This document shows positions 32,889-44,774 of a stretch of 64,000 nucleotides of DNA, in pieces. The notes beneath the pieces are model-generated. The model was not told where the DNA came from. It searched no databases and saw only the letters and a list, made by a program, of their open reading frames with translations. The position numbers and the translations under genes were made by a program. Source of the DNA: Aphidius gifuensis (lineage: Eukaryota; Arthropoda; Insecta; Hymenoptera; Braconidae). Every line of letters begins with the position of its first letter. Positions within the stretch are counted from its first letter, which is position 1. The DNA lies in the NCBI RefSeq assembly GCF_014905175.1, contig NC_057789.1, forward strand, positions 8,990,001-9,054,000, read 5' to 3'.

Positions 32889-33615
32889 TTAATTTCTCAA
32901 TGAACACTTCAAACTGTTTTTTTTTTTTAATTCAGAAAAATTTTTATCAACCAAATTACTTGTTTAAACAATTAAAAATAAAAAATTATTATATGTATTA
33001 AAAATTATTGAAAAATTCGAAACTAAATTTTTTCTTCTCTTGTGAATAACTCCCGTGAGCAAGTGTCTACTTGAATGCCATAACTTGACTGACAATGTTT
33101 CAATGTCACAGTGGTAACTCAGGAAAAAAAGATCAATATATACCTTTTTCTGTGAAAAGGAAATTGTCGATGCAATTGTCAACAATTGTTTTATGTCTAG
33201 CACTATTGTTAGATTGAGATATGCGTTGAGTTTTGACCTCAAGTCATAAATAAGGTATCATTTTCATATATAAAGTAATGAAATACAGCACCTAGCGAAA
33301 AATTGATTTCTTTGTTATGACTGAAAAGTAGAAATAAATAACAATGGTTGATTATAATATTTCTTATTTTTTGAGTTTCTATATACAATTACTTTCCTAA
33401 TTAAAAATATATTTAAAGTTATTTTCATGTTAAGAAAACAAGAAACAGATTCAATTTGTTTATGATAAATGATTAATTATTATTAAAAAAAAAATCATGC
33501 TTCATTGTACGAGATGATGCACATTACATAAGCCTATTCGTGTGCACCGGAATAAGGCTACAGAAACATGAGTAAACTTAATTAATAATTTTTATAATTT
33601 ATTTTATCGAAATTT
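32889..33615. other. AT-rich spacer
   Basis: No convincing coding frame is present. The frames at 32750-33001 (+) and 32964-33242 (-) have no protein-like features, and the first is antisense to the Rel pseudogene. A short hairpin-prone stretch (GACAATGTTTCAATGTCACA) is the only structure noted. Confidence 0.3.
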
Positions 33616-33617
33616 AT

Positions 33618-35100
33618 TTTTACGGAGGTGGGATAGACGCGAAGCGTCCCACCTATAGTATTGTTTTCACTATATGTTTTATGAATACCGCTCATAGCTT
33701 CTATAATAATTAAGCTAGATTATTCGTATTAGGCTTAAATTAAAGATCTTGACGAGCTCTAGAGCCTCTGATAAAATTAAAATTTTTTGGGTAAATATTG
33801 AGTGTACAAATGACAAAAGAAAAATGTAACGAAATCTTCGAAGCGAGATATTGAGAAAACTAAAAAAAAATCATGGATGCGAAAATTTCACAGATAACAG
33901 TAAATGATAAAATAAAGATAATTAAAAAAAGTTTATATTTTTTAAAATCGAATTCGTTTGTTTATTCAAGAAAAACTGAAACGACGTTTTTTTGGAACAT
34001 ACATAACTTTTTAAAAAATTAACTAAGGGGTTTTATTTTAGTTTTAATGGATTCCTCGTCGAAAAATCTACAACCAGGGCCATACTCGAAATTTTTTCGA
34101 CAATTAGATTTTTAATAATTAACGATTGTTTATAAAAAATATCAGAGTGAGTAGTTTATAAAATAAAAAGAACCACAAAGAAATCGTTCAATGAGCTTAT
34201 TTGGCTTAGCAGGTTGTAGAAAATTTTCTAACAAATTTTTTGACTATAATATGAGATTTTTTTAGTTAATTATTTAAACAATTAATGTAGATTTAAACAA
34301 TGATTATTTTTTTTTTCATTATTTTTTTTGCCGTACGCATGCGCACTTGTGACTGCAGAGCATAATACCCACTCATTTTTACCATTAGATTTTTTTTTTT
34401 AAGATGGCAGATGGTAGCACTCAACAATTCTAGGAATCAATTTGGTTTATTTATTCTGTATTTATCCTGTTTTTTGAAAGTTTGAGGTTAAAGTTTTATA
34501 AATAAATTTAATATAACAAATAATTGTAATATAATAATTTATTATATTACAATTCATTATTAAATTATAAAAAAAAATTATAATTTCGGAGTTAACGCGT
34601 CCTCCCACCGGAGTTTTGAAAATTTTCAATTTTCAAAGAGAATGCAGCCGTTACTAAATTTTTTTTATTTTTTGATTTATTTAGTCGTGATTTATTTTCT
34701 CCACATTTATTTTGTCATGTTACCAGTTTCAAATATTTCAATTTTTTTGTCCAATCAATATTTCAATTTATTCAGTCATGAAACTGCAACAATACTATCA
34801 CGTAGGAAATAATAGTTGTAGTCACCTGTGAACATAAGAATAATTATTAATAAGTGTTTCATTTTTTATTTATTCAATTTTTATTACAGCTAACACAAGC
34901 AAACATGAATTGTCTAGTAAAAATTATACAATACCGTTATCAGGAATTTTTGAGTGATATAAAAAAAATTCATTGCTGTGAGTGCAACTTCATCAATCGA
35001 TAATTGTACTTGTAACCACTGAGGCTTCAAAATGAATAATATATTGTTATTGAGTACCTCTTCTCATTGATAACATTACTCGAATCAAGGCTTTTTTTTG
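33618..35100. mobile_element. Left part of a possible large element with TTTTACGGAGG ends
   Basis: TTTTTACGGAGGTGGGATAG near 33619 pairs with CCTCCGTAAAA at 39933-39943. Immediately inside the left end is a hairpin (GGTGGGATAGACGCGAAGCG followed by TCCCACC). The words TTCGTATTAGGCT and GAGCTCTAGAGCCT link this stretch to the tandem repeats at 38.9-39.9 kb. No transposase frame is visible. The proposed outer boundaries rest on an 11-base match, so this is tentative. Confidence 0.3.
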
Positions 35101-35108
35101 GAGCCTTA
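35101..35108. repeat. 8-bp target-site duplication, left (GAGCCTTA)
   Basis: GAGCCTTA precedes the TAGAGATGCAC end and is repeated after the opposite end at 38860-38867. Confidence 0.75.
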
Positions 35109-35500
35109 TAGAGATGCACACGAGACGAGACGAGACGAGATTTGATCGAGTCTCGTCTCGGTCTCGAAAAATGACCAAAACAAAAGTCTCGTCTCGGTAT
35201 CGTCTCGGCTGAAAAAATCAGAGTCTCGTCTCGGTCTCGTCTCGAGTAAAAAAAATCGGAGTCTCGTCTAGTCCTGGCTGTATAAATATAAAGTGAACAA
35301 AAGTAAACTTTTTTTTTTTATTATCAATACAACATTTTTAAATATATACATTCTTGTAATATATGCATATAAAATATTTTTTTTTTCTTTTTATTCTTTT
35401 ATAACGTATGAGTACTTTATTAGTTTTTTTTCAATTATTAATTAACAATGAATATTGCATTTATTTTAACTCAAAAATTACGTATCGATTGTACTGAAGG

Positions 35501-36590
35501 CACGCTGTTAGATCGACACATTTAAAACTGACACGGGCTAGTTAGACACATTAAATTTTCACGAATAAAAAAGACACAAATTAATTAGATACAATTTAAA
35601 ACGACACAAATTAAATTCACACGTTTTAAACGGACACATAATATTTTAATTATTTTATAAGACACACAAAAATATTACTCTTATAATTAGACACAAAATA
35701 ATTAATAGGAAATAAAATAGACACATATAAATTATAATTAGACACATAAAAATACGACAAAAATAAATTAGACACATTAAAAATAGAAACATTGAAGATA
35801 GACACATAATTAATCGACACGTAATAATCGGACACATTAAAATAAAAAACTTCAAAGAACGACACAATAAATTAGACACTATTTAAAACGACACAAATTA
35901 AATTTACATGTATTAATCGGACACATAATATTTTAATTATTTTATAAGACACATAAAAATATTATACTCATAGTTAGACACAAAATAATTCGACACAAAA
36001 TAATTAATAAAAAATATAATAGACACATATTAATTAATATTTGACACATAAAAATACGACAAAAATTAATTAGACACATAAATATAAAAATATCAAAGTT
36101 AGACACATAATATATTGACATGTTTTAATCGGACACATTAAAATAAAAGAACGACACAAATAAAATAAAATTGTAATAGTCGGACACATAGATTAGTTTG
36201 AGTCCCACATAGACAAATTCGTCTATCACAGTGTGTCGGTAATACAGAAAAAAAATGAGAGATGGCACTGAATGTGTTTTTCTCTTTTTAAATGGTCAAC
36301 GTTTTAAAAATTGAATTGATTTAATTAGATTACATAATTAATTGCAAAAATAATTAAATAACATAATTGAAAGACAAAGAATATGTGATATTTAATTATG
36401 TTATCTAATTAAATCAATTCAATTTTTAAAACGTTGACCATTAAGAAAAACACATTCGGCTCTGCATCACCTGTATTACCGACACACTGTGAACAGACGA
36501 GCTTGTCATATTGAACTCAACTATCTATGTGTCTCGACTATTACAATTTTATTTGATGTCGTCTTTATTTTACAATAGTGTTGTCAAAAG
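35501..36590. mobile_element. GACACA-type palindromic element, copy 1 (right end truncated)
   Basis: It begins GGCACGCTGTTAGATCGACA. Its left arm holds many AGACACATAAA-like words at roughly 20-40 base spacing, separated by AT. The right arm is short (TATGTGTCTCGACTATTACA near 36525) and lacks the normal terminal GCATGCC. The frames at 35650-35879 on the - strand come from the repeat words. Confidence 0.6.
36227..36491. repeat. Snap-back hairpin, CACAGTGTGTCGGTAATAC arms
   Basis: A 21-base perfect inverted repeat bounds a 265-bp segment in which further inverted matches occur (GGTCAACGTTTTAAAAATTG against CAATTTTTAAAACGTTGACC). It sits at the centre of the GACACA element, so it may be that element's loop or a separate MITE. 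Confidence 0.6.
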
Positions 36591-37147
36591 ATCCACTCTC
36601 AAGCAAGTCACACTGGTTTTCAGTGTTCGTGGCTATTTTATTGAGTGATTTGATGAATATGATATATAATAAAGATGTTCTTTATTTATTTCGTACGTCT
36701 AAATCAAAATATAATTTACCATTATTTTTTTAAATTAAGCTGGATTTCAATTTAATATTTATTCATTTTATATATTTTTTTGTTTGTTTATAGTTATTAT
36801 ATAGATGCAATATGTATAAGAACTTAATACTAAAAAAGGCACCACAAAAAAAAAAAAAAAAAAATTAAGAAAACCAAATTTGATATTATTGATGACCCGG
36901 CGAGAGTCTCGCGAGAAGTCTCGGACTAATGCTAGTATCGTCTCGGTCTCGTCTCGCCTAAAAAATTGTCAGTCTCGTCTCGGTCTCGTCTCGCGACTCG
37001 AGTGGAAAAATTTTCAGGATGCCCTATTTGACCTCAAACCCTGATCAGAAACGGATCAGGATTCCTTATTCAGGGAACCTGACTCATTCCTGACCCGAAC
37101 CTGGTCAGGACACCTTACGATTTCCTTAAGTCAAGTAACCTTATCCA

Positions 37148-38084
37148 ATCCTGTTCAGGAAAAGAACAGGAAACCTTAACGTATCCTGAATAAGGTTTCC
37201 TGAACAGATTCTGACCAGGATTTTATCAGGAAAAATTTATCAAATAAATTAATTTTTTTTATTCAGTTTTCCTGTTCAGGAAAGGAACAGGAAACCTGAA
37301 CGTATCCTGAATAAGGTTTCCTGAACAGATTCTGACCAGGATATTATCAGGGAAAATTTATCAAATAATTTAATTTTTTTTATTCAGTTTTCCTGTTCAG
37401 GAAAGGAACAGGAAACCTGAACGTATCCTGAATAAGGTTTCCTGAACAGATTCTGACCAGGATATTATCAGGAAAAATTTATCAAATAATTTAATTTTTT
37501 TTATTCAGTTTTCCTGTTCAAGAAAGGAACAGGAAACCTGAACGTTACCTGAATAAGGTTTCCTGAACAGATTCTGACCAGGATACTATCAGGAAAAATT
37601 TATCAAATAAATTAATTTTTTTTGTTCAGTTTTCCTGTTCAGGAAAGGAACAGGAAACCTGAACGTTACCTGAATAAGGTTTCCTGAACAGATTCTGACC
37701 AGGATATTATCAGGAAAAATTTATCAAATAAATTAATTTTTTTCATTCAGTTTTCCTGTTCAGGAAAGGAACAGGAAACCTGAACGTATCCTGAATAAGG
37801 TTTCCTGAACAGATTCTGACCAGGATATTATCAGGAAAAATTTATCAAATAATTTAATTTTTTTTATTCAGTTTTCCTGTTCAGGAAAGGAACAGGAAAC
37901 CTGAACGTTACCTGAATAAGGTTTCCTGAACAGATTCTGACCAGGATACTATCAGGAAAAATTTATCAAATAAATTAATTTTTTTTGTTCAGTTTTCCTG
38001 TTCAGGAAAGGAACAGGAAACCTGAACGTATCCTGAATAAGGTTTCCTGAACAGATTCTGACCAGAATATTATCTGGAAAAATA
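37148..38084. repeat. Minisatellite, ~121-bp unit, nearly 8 copies
   Basis: The unit contains TTCCTGTTCAGGAAAGGAAC, then CTGAATAAGGTTTCCTGAAC, CTGACCAGGATATTATCAGG and an AT-rich linker. Copies differ at few positions (GTATCC or GTTACC; TATTATC or TACTATC), and the alternating variants suggest higher-order duplication of two units. Each unit contains several GAACAGG/CCTGTTC inverted words able to fold. Confidence 0.85.
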
Positions 38085-38253
38085 GTTATTTATTATTATA
38101 ATTTTAATTCTAAAACAAAATGACAAGGGACAATTTAACAAGTTGTTATATTTTATTTTTACGTTAAATTAACGTTGCAAATTCTAATTTAAGTTTTTTT
38201 AGCTGATGTAATTTATGAAAGCAAAAAATCACATCAGATCATCGATAGACGGC

Positions 38254-38322
38254 ATGGCCGCGCGTGTTAAGGCCCGTAGTTGTAATCTGAAAGTTCCGAG
38301 TTCGCGTCCCGCTAGTGGTTAG
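38254..38322 (+). ncRNA. tRNA-like module in the CGAGTGG element
   Basis: A-box-like TGGCCGCGCGTGTTAAGGC is followed about 30 bases later by a B-box-like GAGTTCGCGTCCCGC. Arm pairing is imperfect and no CCA-proximal stem is clean, so it is a tRNA-derived sequence (SINE-head-like), not a working tRNA gene. Confidence 0.5.
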
Positions 38323-38859
38323 GTAATTTAAGTTATGTTAGGTATGTAAAATCTTATCATTCAACCTGTTTCATATTAACATTGCTATAGTAAATTAGTT
38401 AGCCGATTTACAAAACATCAAATAATAAAAATTAATTTTTTTTTAGAATTACTTGATCCGTTTCAGATCAGGAATCCTGTTCCATTCCTGATCAGGTATC
38501 CTGGTCAGGTTTCCTGATCCGATTCTGATCAGAATCCTAAAAAAAAGCGTTACATTCTGATCCGTTCCTGAACAGGATTCCTGGTTATATTCTTGTCAGG
38601 AATCCTGATCCATTCCTGTTCAGGTATCCTGGCTCTAACCCTACAATCTGGCCAGGTTTCCTGATCCGGTTCTGATCAGAATCCTAAAAAAGAGCGTTAC
38701 ATTCTGATCCGTTCCTGAACAGGATTCCTGATCCGGTTCTGATTTGAAATCAGGTTCCCTGATCCGGTTCTGATCAGAACCTTAACTAAATTTCCACTCG
38801 GGGAACTCGAAACGAGACGAGACAGTGCCGAGACTGGTCTCGTCTCGTGTGCATCTCTA

Positions 38860-38867
38860 GAGCCTTA
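38860..38867. repeat. 8-bp target-site duplication, right (GAGCCTTA)
   Basis: Exact match to 35101-35108. Confidence 0.75.
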
Positions 38868-38904
38868 TAAACATTTCATTTCAACTCTATGATGACATTT
38901 TTTA

Positions 38905-39560
38905 GTCCGTTTTTTTGATTTTTTTTTCGGCGAGTCATAACTTTTGTTACGATCAAGATAGGGAGTTCGTATTAGGCTCAAAATATGCGCCTTAAAAAAA
39001 ATCTAGTGACGGCATTGGGGGTTTTTTTATCTCTCAATAGCAGTTTTCGAGCAAAAAAAATAAAATATCCGAATTTTTTTGTCAAATTTTGAAGTTTTTT
39101 TTTTTTTTCTCAAAAACTATTATAGATAGGGGAAAAAACCCATTATGCGGGCGATAGAGTTTTTTGAGACGCATAATATAAGCCTCATACGAAGTCTCTC
39201 TTTTGATTTCGCGTTGAGTTATTCATTGCGCCGTTTTTCAGTTTTTTTTCGGTGAGCCATAACTTTTGTTATAATCAAGATAGGGAGTTCGTATTAGGCT
39301 CAGATTATGCGCCTCGAAAAAATCTAGTGACGGCATTATGGGTTTTTTTCTCTCTCAATAACGGTTTTCGAGAAAAAAAATTAAATATCGGAATTTTTTT
39401 TTTCAATTTTATAGTTTTTTTTTTTTTTTTCAAAAAACTATTATAAATGGAAAAGAATTTTGCAAAGCGGGCGATAGAGTTTTTTGAGACACATAAATTG
39501 AGCCTAATACGAAGTCTCTACTATGGTTTTGCGTCGAGTTATTTATTGCGCCGTTTTTAT
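38905..39560. repeat. Tandem duplication of a ~320-bp palindromic unit
   Basis: Two units start near 38910 and 39240, each with CATAACTTTTGTTA, then TCAAGATAGGGAGTTCGTAT, AATCTAGTGACGGCATT, GCGGGCGATAGAGTTTTTTG and TACGAAGTCTC. Within a unit, GAGTTCGTATTAGGCTCA pairs with GAGCCTAATACGAAGTCTC. A third degenerate half-unit lies at 39760-39870. No coding sequence is present. Confidence 0.65.
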
Positions 39561-40975
39561 AACTTGTAAAATTTTCACATAAAAACGTATTTTAAGTTAC
39601 ATAAATAATAATTTAAGAATAATGAAATATAAAACAGAAAAGATTTACGAACAAAAAAAATTTTGGTGATAAATACTCTCTGATGGATAGTTTAGACACC
39701 ACAAATTTTTAAGTAAAAAAAAAAATTTCTTCTAAATTTACATTTTAGTTTTTTGATTAAAAACTATTATCAATAGAGCAAAAAACCTATTACGCGGGCG
39801 ATAGAGTTCTTTAATGCGCTTCTTTTGAGCCTAGTACGAAGTCTCTCGGTTACTTAGTTCGTAAGTTATATATGAGCGTTTTTTTTTTTTCGCCGATGAA
39901 TTCAAGACTGCGGCTGAGCCTATGGCTCCTAGCCTCCGTAAAATTTAACAAATGGTATTAAAAATTAACTTAATTAAGTTTAATAGATATATAATTGTAA
40001 AGTTTGACAAACTCCAATTAAGAAGAATACTATGTGTTTTCTTTTTATCTATACAATAAAAGTATAGGGGTGTGCAACTCAGCCAAATGTCGATAGAAAT
40101 CCAACAAACAATTGAAAACTTTGAACATATTTTCATTTCTCAATAATTGCCGTTACTATAATTTATCGAAAAAAAAAAAAAAAAACACCTGTCTGTATGT
40201 ATTAAATGGATATTATGCATTTATGATTATTACTTGTGATAAAAAATTAAATGGACTAATTATTTATGAAAAAATATAAATATGTTGTTATAAATGAAAA
40301 AAAAAAAAAAAAAACATAAAATTAGTTGGCAAGGTTGTTAAAAGTTTTTAAAATTCAATTAAGCTGAATGACGTAATAATTCCTTTTGAATTATTATTGT
40401 TGTTTGAAATTTTTTTATTATATAAATAAAATATACGAACAAATGTATAAACCGATGAATAAACTAATGAAAAATAAAATTACTGTATTAATTTTTTATA
40501 TTAATTTGATAATTTTTTTACTTATAATATATAAATATAAGTATTATATATATATATATATATATACAGATAATTCTTGTTTAAATTGCATTTATTAACA
40601 ATTAAGTATAAACAAATGATTTTGAGGACATTTACTTATATAAACTAAATTTCGAGGACGTCCTAATATATATATATATATATAAAAAGGGTATATAAAC
40701 AAATGATTTAGGCATATGTAGACAATATATTATTAAAGAAAATATATATTACAGCTTTTATAAAAATATTTTTTTTTTACGCCCATATACAGACGAAAAA
40801 CTATAGATAAGATATTTTGGGGACGTTTCGATATATATAGATTGAAGTTTTAGTGTACTCGATCTTTCAGCAATAGTAAATGTTCAATTAACAATTACAT
40901 GATACCTCTAAAGAAAAATTTGTTCAAAAAATTATTTTCTATTTAAATGAGATAGACGTGGTCTTATTTGTACCG
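39561..40975. other. AT-rich spacer with microsatellites
   Basis: Contains (TA)n tracts at 40540-40566 and about 40666-40684 and repeated GAGGACGTCC/GGGGACGTTTCGATATAT words. The left part contains the third unit of the tandem repeat and the end CCTCCGTAAAA (39933-39943). No gene is visible. Confidence 0.4.
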
Positions 40976-41011
40976 ATAGAAACAAAATTTGTAGAAATAG
41001 AAATGACGTAG

Positions 41012-42472
41012 AAATAGCATGGATTCTGAAAGAATGTCTTCAAACAATGTTTGAGTGGAGGTCCACTAAAAAATTAAGTCTTGATGATTAAGGTTGTTTG
41101 TAAATATTTGAGTTTCTACTCGATTTTTTTTTAATTAGGCTTATTTTTTAAATGAAATAATTATCTATCTTGACAATTTATTTCAATTTTTTTTGCCTCG
41201 GCTTTTTATAGATAATGAATGTCAAAGTTGACAACTTTTATACACGAGAATAGTGCGAAACAATTTTTTTTTTCTTAAACAGCATATAGTAGATTCCTTG
41301 TCTACTCGAAAACTTTTTTTTTTCTATCAAATTGTAGATAAGAAAAAAACGAATATAATTTGAAAAAATAAGTTATGTTTGCCACGGATTTTAAAAGTTA
41401 TTCAAGTTTTAAAAAAAAAAATATTTGCTTTCTCGCGGCAAGTGATGCGCACAGACGTGACACACACAAGCATATAATGTAGCTGTGTACTGTACTTGCT
41501 TGCTAGCAGTAGTGTTAGTGTCTGTCTGTATATGCACGGACACACTTAAAAGCCGGTTTTTGAGACAAAAGCGCACCAAAATTTTGGGTACCCGGGCATG
41601 AGATATAGCATTACGATATACGGGCCCCTCAAACTACAAATATTGGTTCGACGATGTCTTTTACAAACAACCTTAAGTACAAAATAATAAAAAAAAAACT
41701 TAACAATGATTTTTCGTGTAAATAAAACACATGACGTTTTCACGTCATGAGTTTGTCATTATTTCACACTGACTAGATTGTTGTTGGATGCATATTGTGA
41801 CAAGAAAAAACTGAATGTTCAAATTGTTTATGGTATAAAATACAATCTATAATAACTTGCTGCTTGGATTTTCATTGTAAAAATAATTTTACTATATTGA
41901 ATTAATGAAATTGGAAATCAGCACTAAGTGTATATCTAAATATATACAAAATCAGTAGATTGAGAACAGTCCTCGAATTCATTGCTATATCAGTGAACTT
42001 GTCCTTAAACTACTATATGCACAAATTCATATCTTATACGTATAAGTATATAAATTTGTGCATATCGTAGTTCGAGGACTAGTCCATTGATATAACAGTG
42101 AATTCAGGGACTGTCCTCAAAATACTGATCTCGTAAATGTTTAATATATGCACTTAGTACGAATTCACAATTTAATTGATTTAATATAATAAAATTATAC
42201 ACAATAACTAAGCAGCAGGTTAATATAGATTGTATTATATACCATAAACAAGTTGAACATTGAGATTTTCTTGTAATAATATCCAACATCATCAGTAGTC
42301 AGTGTAAATGACAAACTCATGACGTGAAAACATGTTTACACATGAAAAATCATTATTAATTTTTTTTTCTTATGATTTTGTACCTAATCATCAAGGCTTA
42401 ATTTTTTAGTGGACCTTCACTCAAACATTATTTGAAGACATTGTTTCAGGATCCATGCTATAAAAATAATAG
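41012..42472. repeat. Large palindromic element with MITE inside its left arm
   Basis: AGCATGGATTCTGAAA and GGTCCACTAAAAAATTAAGT near 41020-41080 return as complements near 42398-42465. Inner words (GACGTTTTCACGTCATGAGT, ATGCACAAATTCATATCTTA) pair around a centre at about 42035. The MITE at 41088-41676 interrupts only the left arm; the right arm shows the uninterrupted sequence. The right half is duplicated at 59.4-61.9 kb. Confidence 0.65.
41088..41676. mobile_element. TTAA-flanked MITE 2
   Basis: TTAA at 41088-41091 and 41673-41676 brackets GGTTGTTTGTAAA ... TTTACAAACAACC. Its interior contains the complement of MITE 1's GGGCCCGTATAC and CGAACCAATATT words and GTTGACAACTTTTATAC, so the two are relatives. 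The uninterrupted site is visible in the opposite arm of the host palindrome (complement of 42375-42392). Confidence 0.75.
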
Positions 42473-42996
42473 ATAACAAAATGTTATAAATTTGTTTTGT
42501 ATTTTGTAGGCCGAAAGATTACAACATCAACTTGAATTTGATAATGTTGTATTAACAGTAGGGCTCAACTTTTTTAAGCTCGCTCGAAGTTTCATGCTCG
42601 GCGTAAGATAATATTTCAACTAAAAAAATTAAGAAAATATAAGATAACTTTTGTTACGTATTGGTATTGATAGGTATTAAATGAATAATTAAATTAACAA
42701 TTTGATAAATTCAAGGGACATATAAAATATCGAGTAAGCATATAAATTTTTTCTTTCAATTTCTCATGATTATTTTTTTATTTTTTAAGAAAAATAAAAA
42801 TTTTTAAAAAATTTTACCTTTTTAATAAATCTTTTTTAATTTAAAATTATTTTGTAAAACCGAAATTGCCAACTACCCAAGAAACTCGATATTCCACATC
42901 CGTTGAATTTAATAAATTGTTTATAAATAATGTTTAATTAAATGATAAAATGCTGACTACCATGGGAACCTTAAAATATGATTGGTTCAACTATGG
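42473..42996. other. Unclassified part of the segmental duplication
   Basis: Contains GAAAGATTACAACATCAACT and AGCTCGCTCGAAGTTTCATG, each repeated once at 61.9-62.0 kb. No coding frame or terminal repeat is recognised. Confidence 0.35.
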
Positions 42997-43754
42997 GGCA
43001 TGCTGATAGATCGACACATTGAAAATTGACAAGGGCTAGTTAGACACATAAAATTTACACGAATAAAAAAGACACAGATTAATTAGATACAATTTAAAAC
43101 GACACAAATTAAATGCACACGTATTAATCGGACACATAATATTTCAATTATTTTATAAGACACACAAAATATTACATTCATAATTAGACACAAAATAATT
43201 CGACACAAAATAATTTATAACAAATATAATAGACACATATTCATTGATATTAGACACATAAAAATACGACAAAAATAAATTAGACACATTAAAAATAGAA
43301 ACATTGAAAATAGACACATAATAAATCGACACGTAATAATCGGGCACATTAAAATAGAAAACTTCAAAGAACGACACAATGAATTAGACACTATTTAAAA
43401 CGACACAAATTAAATTTACATGTATTAATAGGACACATAATATTTTAATTATTTTATAAGACACATAAAATATTACATTCATAATTAGACACAAAATAAT
43501 TTATAACAAATATAATAGACACATATAAATTATTATTAGACACATAAAAATACGACAAAAATAAATTAGACACATTAAAAATAGAAACATTGAAGATAGA
43601 CACATAATAAATCGCCACGTAATAATCGGACACATTAAAATAAAAAACTTCAAAGAACGACACAATAAATTAGACACTATTTAAAACGACACAAATTAAA
43701 TTTTATGTGTCTAACTAGCCCGTAATTTTCAATGTGTTGATCTAACTGCATGCC
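42997..43754. mobile_element. GACACA-type palindromic element, copy 2, with 8-bp duplication
   Basis: The element starts GGCATGCTGATAGATCGACA and ends TGTGTTGATCTAACTGCATG plus CC. It is flanked by AACTATGG on both sides (42989-42996 and 43755-43762), a hAT-like duplication length. The interior has dozens of AGACACATAA, GACACAAATTAAA and CGACACG words in two tandem sub-blocks. The frames at 43153-43663 on the - strand (MSFFEVFYFNV...) are by-products of the repeats, not proteins. Confidence 0.75.
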
Positions 43755-43762
43755 AACTATGG

Positions 43763-44582
43763 TCCCACTTTTATTATCCCTACTTTATTTATAAATTTTT
43801 ATGGGAATTTTCATTTTTTAGTTTTAAGGAGCTTCACTCTTGTGACAACTTTCGTTCTATTCAAATCATAAATTAAATCAAATAAAGCTTAATAAATCAA
43901 ATTAAATAAAATAATAAAATCAATTTGACTTTTACGTTTCTAATAAATAAAATTTTAAAAGTGAATTTAAATTAAAAAATTCCTAGTGACAAATTATTAT
44001 TTCCTAAATTATTTAACCTTTCCTAATCCTATAATCCTATAAAATTATTGACTGTGACATTTCTCCAGTGTGTTGTTTTCTGGGCTTTTGAGTAAATATT
44101 ACAATACTTTGTTAAATAATCAGAATATTTTGTACTAATTTGTACAAACTAAGGATTTTTACAATGAAGAACAACGACAAAAATAAATTATTTGCTCTAA
44201 AATGTTCATATACAAACGCATCGGGTCTTTTGATTGAATTATTATCTAATTTAAAAAAGAGCAGAAGCTAATTTGCACTCATAAAATCGGAATTTGTACA
44301 TCAATAATAATAACAAAATATTGTGAATTAAAATTTGGAGTAAGCTATTTCTTCTTACAATAAATAGCAGATGATGGCAGACGATAGATGAAAAAAAATT
44401 GTTGAACGACAATTATTTATTAACAGTTGCATAGTGCCTTCAATAAAAAATATATTTAAAATTTTAAATAATTTTTATTATTTTTGATGAGAAAAGACGT
44501 GAGCTAAAAATTTTAATTTACAATCTATGTTATTGTTATTGAGGTGTAACTTTTTATTTTATTGATACAAGTTGTAGCTTTT
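43763..44582. other. Spacer within the segmental duplication
   Basis: AT-rich, no recognisable gene. The - strand frame seen in the second copy (63596-63826) is not open in the same way here, which argues against coding. Confidence 0.35.
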
Positions 44583-44774
44583 CCCTGGTGGAAATATTAC
44601 TCCGGCATGAGATTGATGTCGGAGTAATTTCGTCGGCATGAAATTAGTACCGGCAAAATCATTTCGGCAAGAGATCAATGGAGGAGATAAAAATCCAGCA
44701 TTGATCTCATGTCAGAGTAATTTCTCAAGAAATGGACCAAAAACGGAGTAATGCCGGAGAAATATTTCCACCAG
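44583..44774. mobile_element. MITE, CCCTGGTGGAAATATTACTCC ends (192 bp)
   Basis: The left end CCCTGGTGGAAATATTACTC pairs with GAGAAATATTTCCACCAG. The interior is GCCGGAGTAATTTC-type words. It is the intact form of the degenerate element at 6600-7198, and a second copy starts at 63978. Confidence 0.7.

Larger units (their letters stand above)
36999..38800. mobile_element. CGAGTGGAAA-ended element with 121-bp minisatellite and tRNA-like module
   Basis: Ends are CGAGTGGAAAAATTTTCAGG and CTAAATTTCCACTCG. The flanks are crowded with CTGATCAGGAATCCTG-like palindromic words. Internal order is: left flank, minisatellite (37148-38084), AT spacer, tRNA-like module (38254-38322), right flank of GATCC/CCTGATC repeats. 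No open reading frame of note exists. The end type resembles those at 45416 and 58311. It lies within the hAT-like element at 35109-38859. Confidence 0.65.
35109..38859. mobile_element. hAT-like non-autonomous element with CGAGA repeats, containing nested insertions
   Basis: Ends are TAGAGATGCACACGAGACGA and its complement (GTCTCGTGTGCATCTCTA), bracketed by an exact 8-bp duplication GAGCCTTA. TA/CAGAG-type ends with 8-bp duplications are characteristic of hAT transposons. The subterminal parts are runs of GTCTCGTCTCGG words (35120-35270 and 36900-37000). Inside lie a GACACA-type palindromic element (about 35501-36590) and a CGAGTGG-ended element (36999-38800). Without these the host element is about 0.9 kb. 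No transposase frame exists, so it must be mobilised in trans. Confidence 0.75.
41895..44592. repeat. Segmental duplication, copy 1
   Basis: Sequence from TATTGAATTAATGAAATTGG (41893) to past the MITE start at 44583 is repeated nearly base for base at 59409-64000, apart from one 1839-bp insertion in the second copy plus small differences. Both copies include the palindrome half, the TAGGGCTCAACTTTTTTAAG block and the whole GACACA element with its AACTATGG duplications. Confidence 0.85.

Noticed and set aside
33625..33660. GACGCGAAGCGTC hairpin considered as a Helitron 3' end
   Set aside because: No CTRR terminus follows the hairpin on either strand and no TC start was found at a plausible distance.
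35650..35879. Repeated - strand frames MSFFEVFYFNVSDYYV (also 43153-43663 and 62532-63049)
   Set aside because: Open only because the AGACACATAA words lack stops on that strand. The residues are simple repeats and no splice or promoter signals accompany them.
37148..38084. Regular repeats considered as a CRISPR array
   Set aside because: Units are contiguous ~121-bp tandem repeats without unique spacers, and the DNA is eukaryotic.
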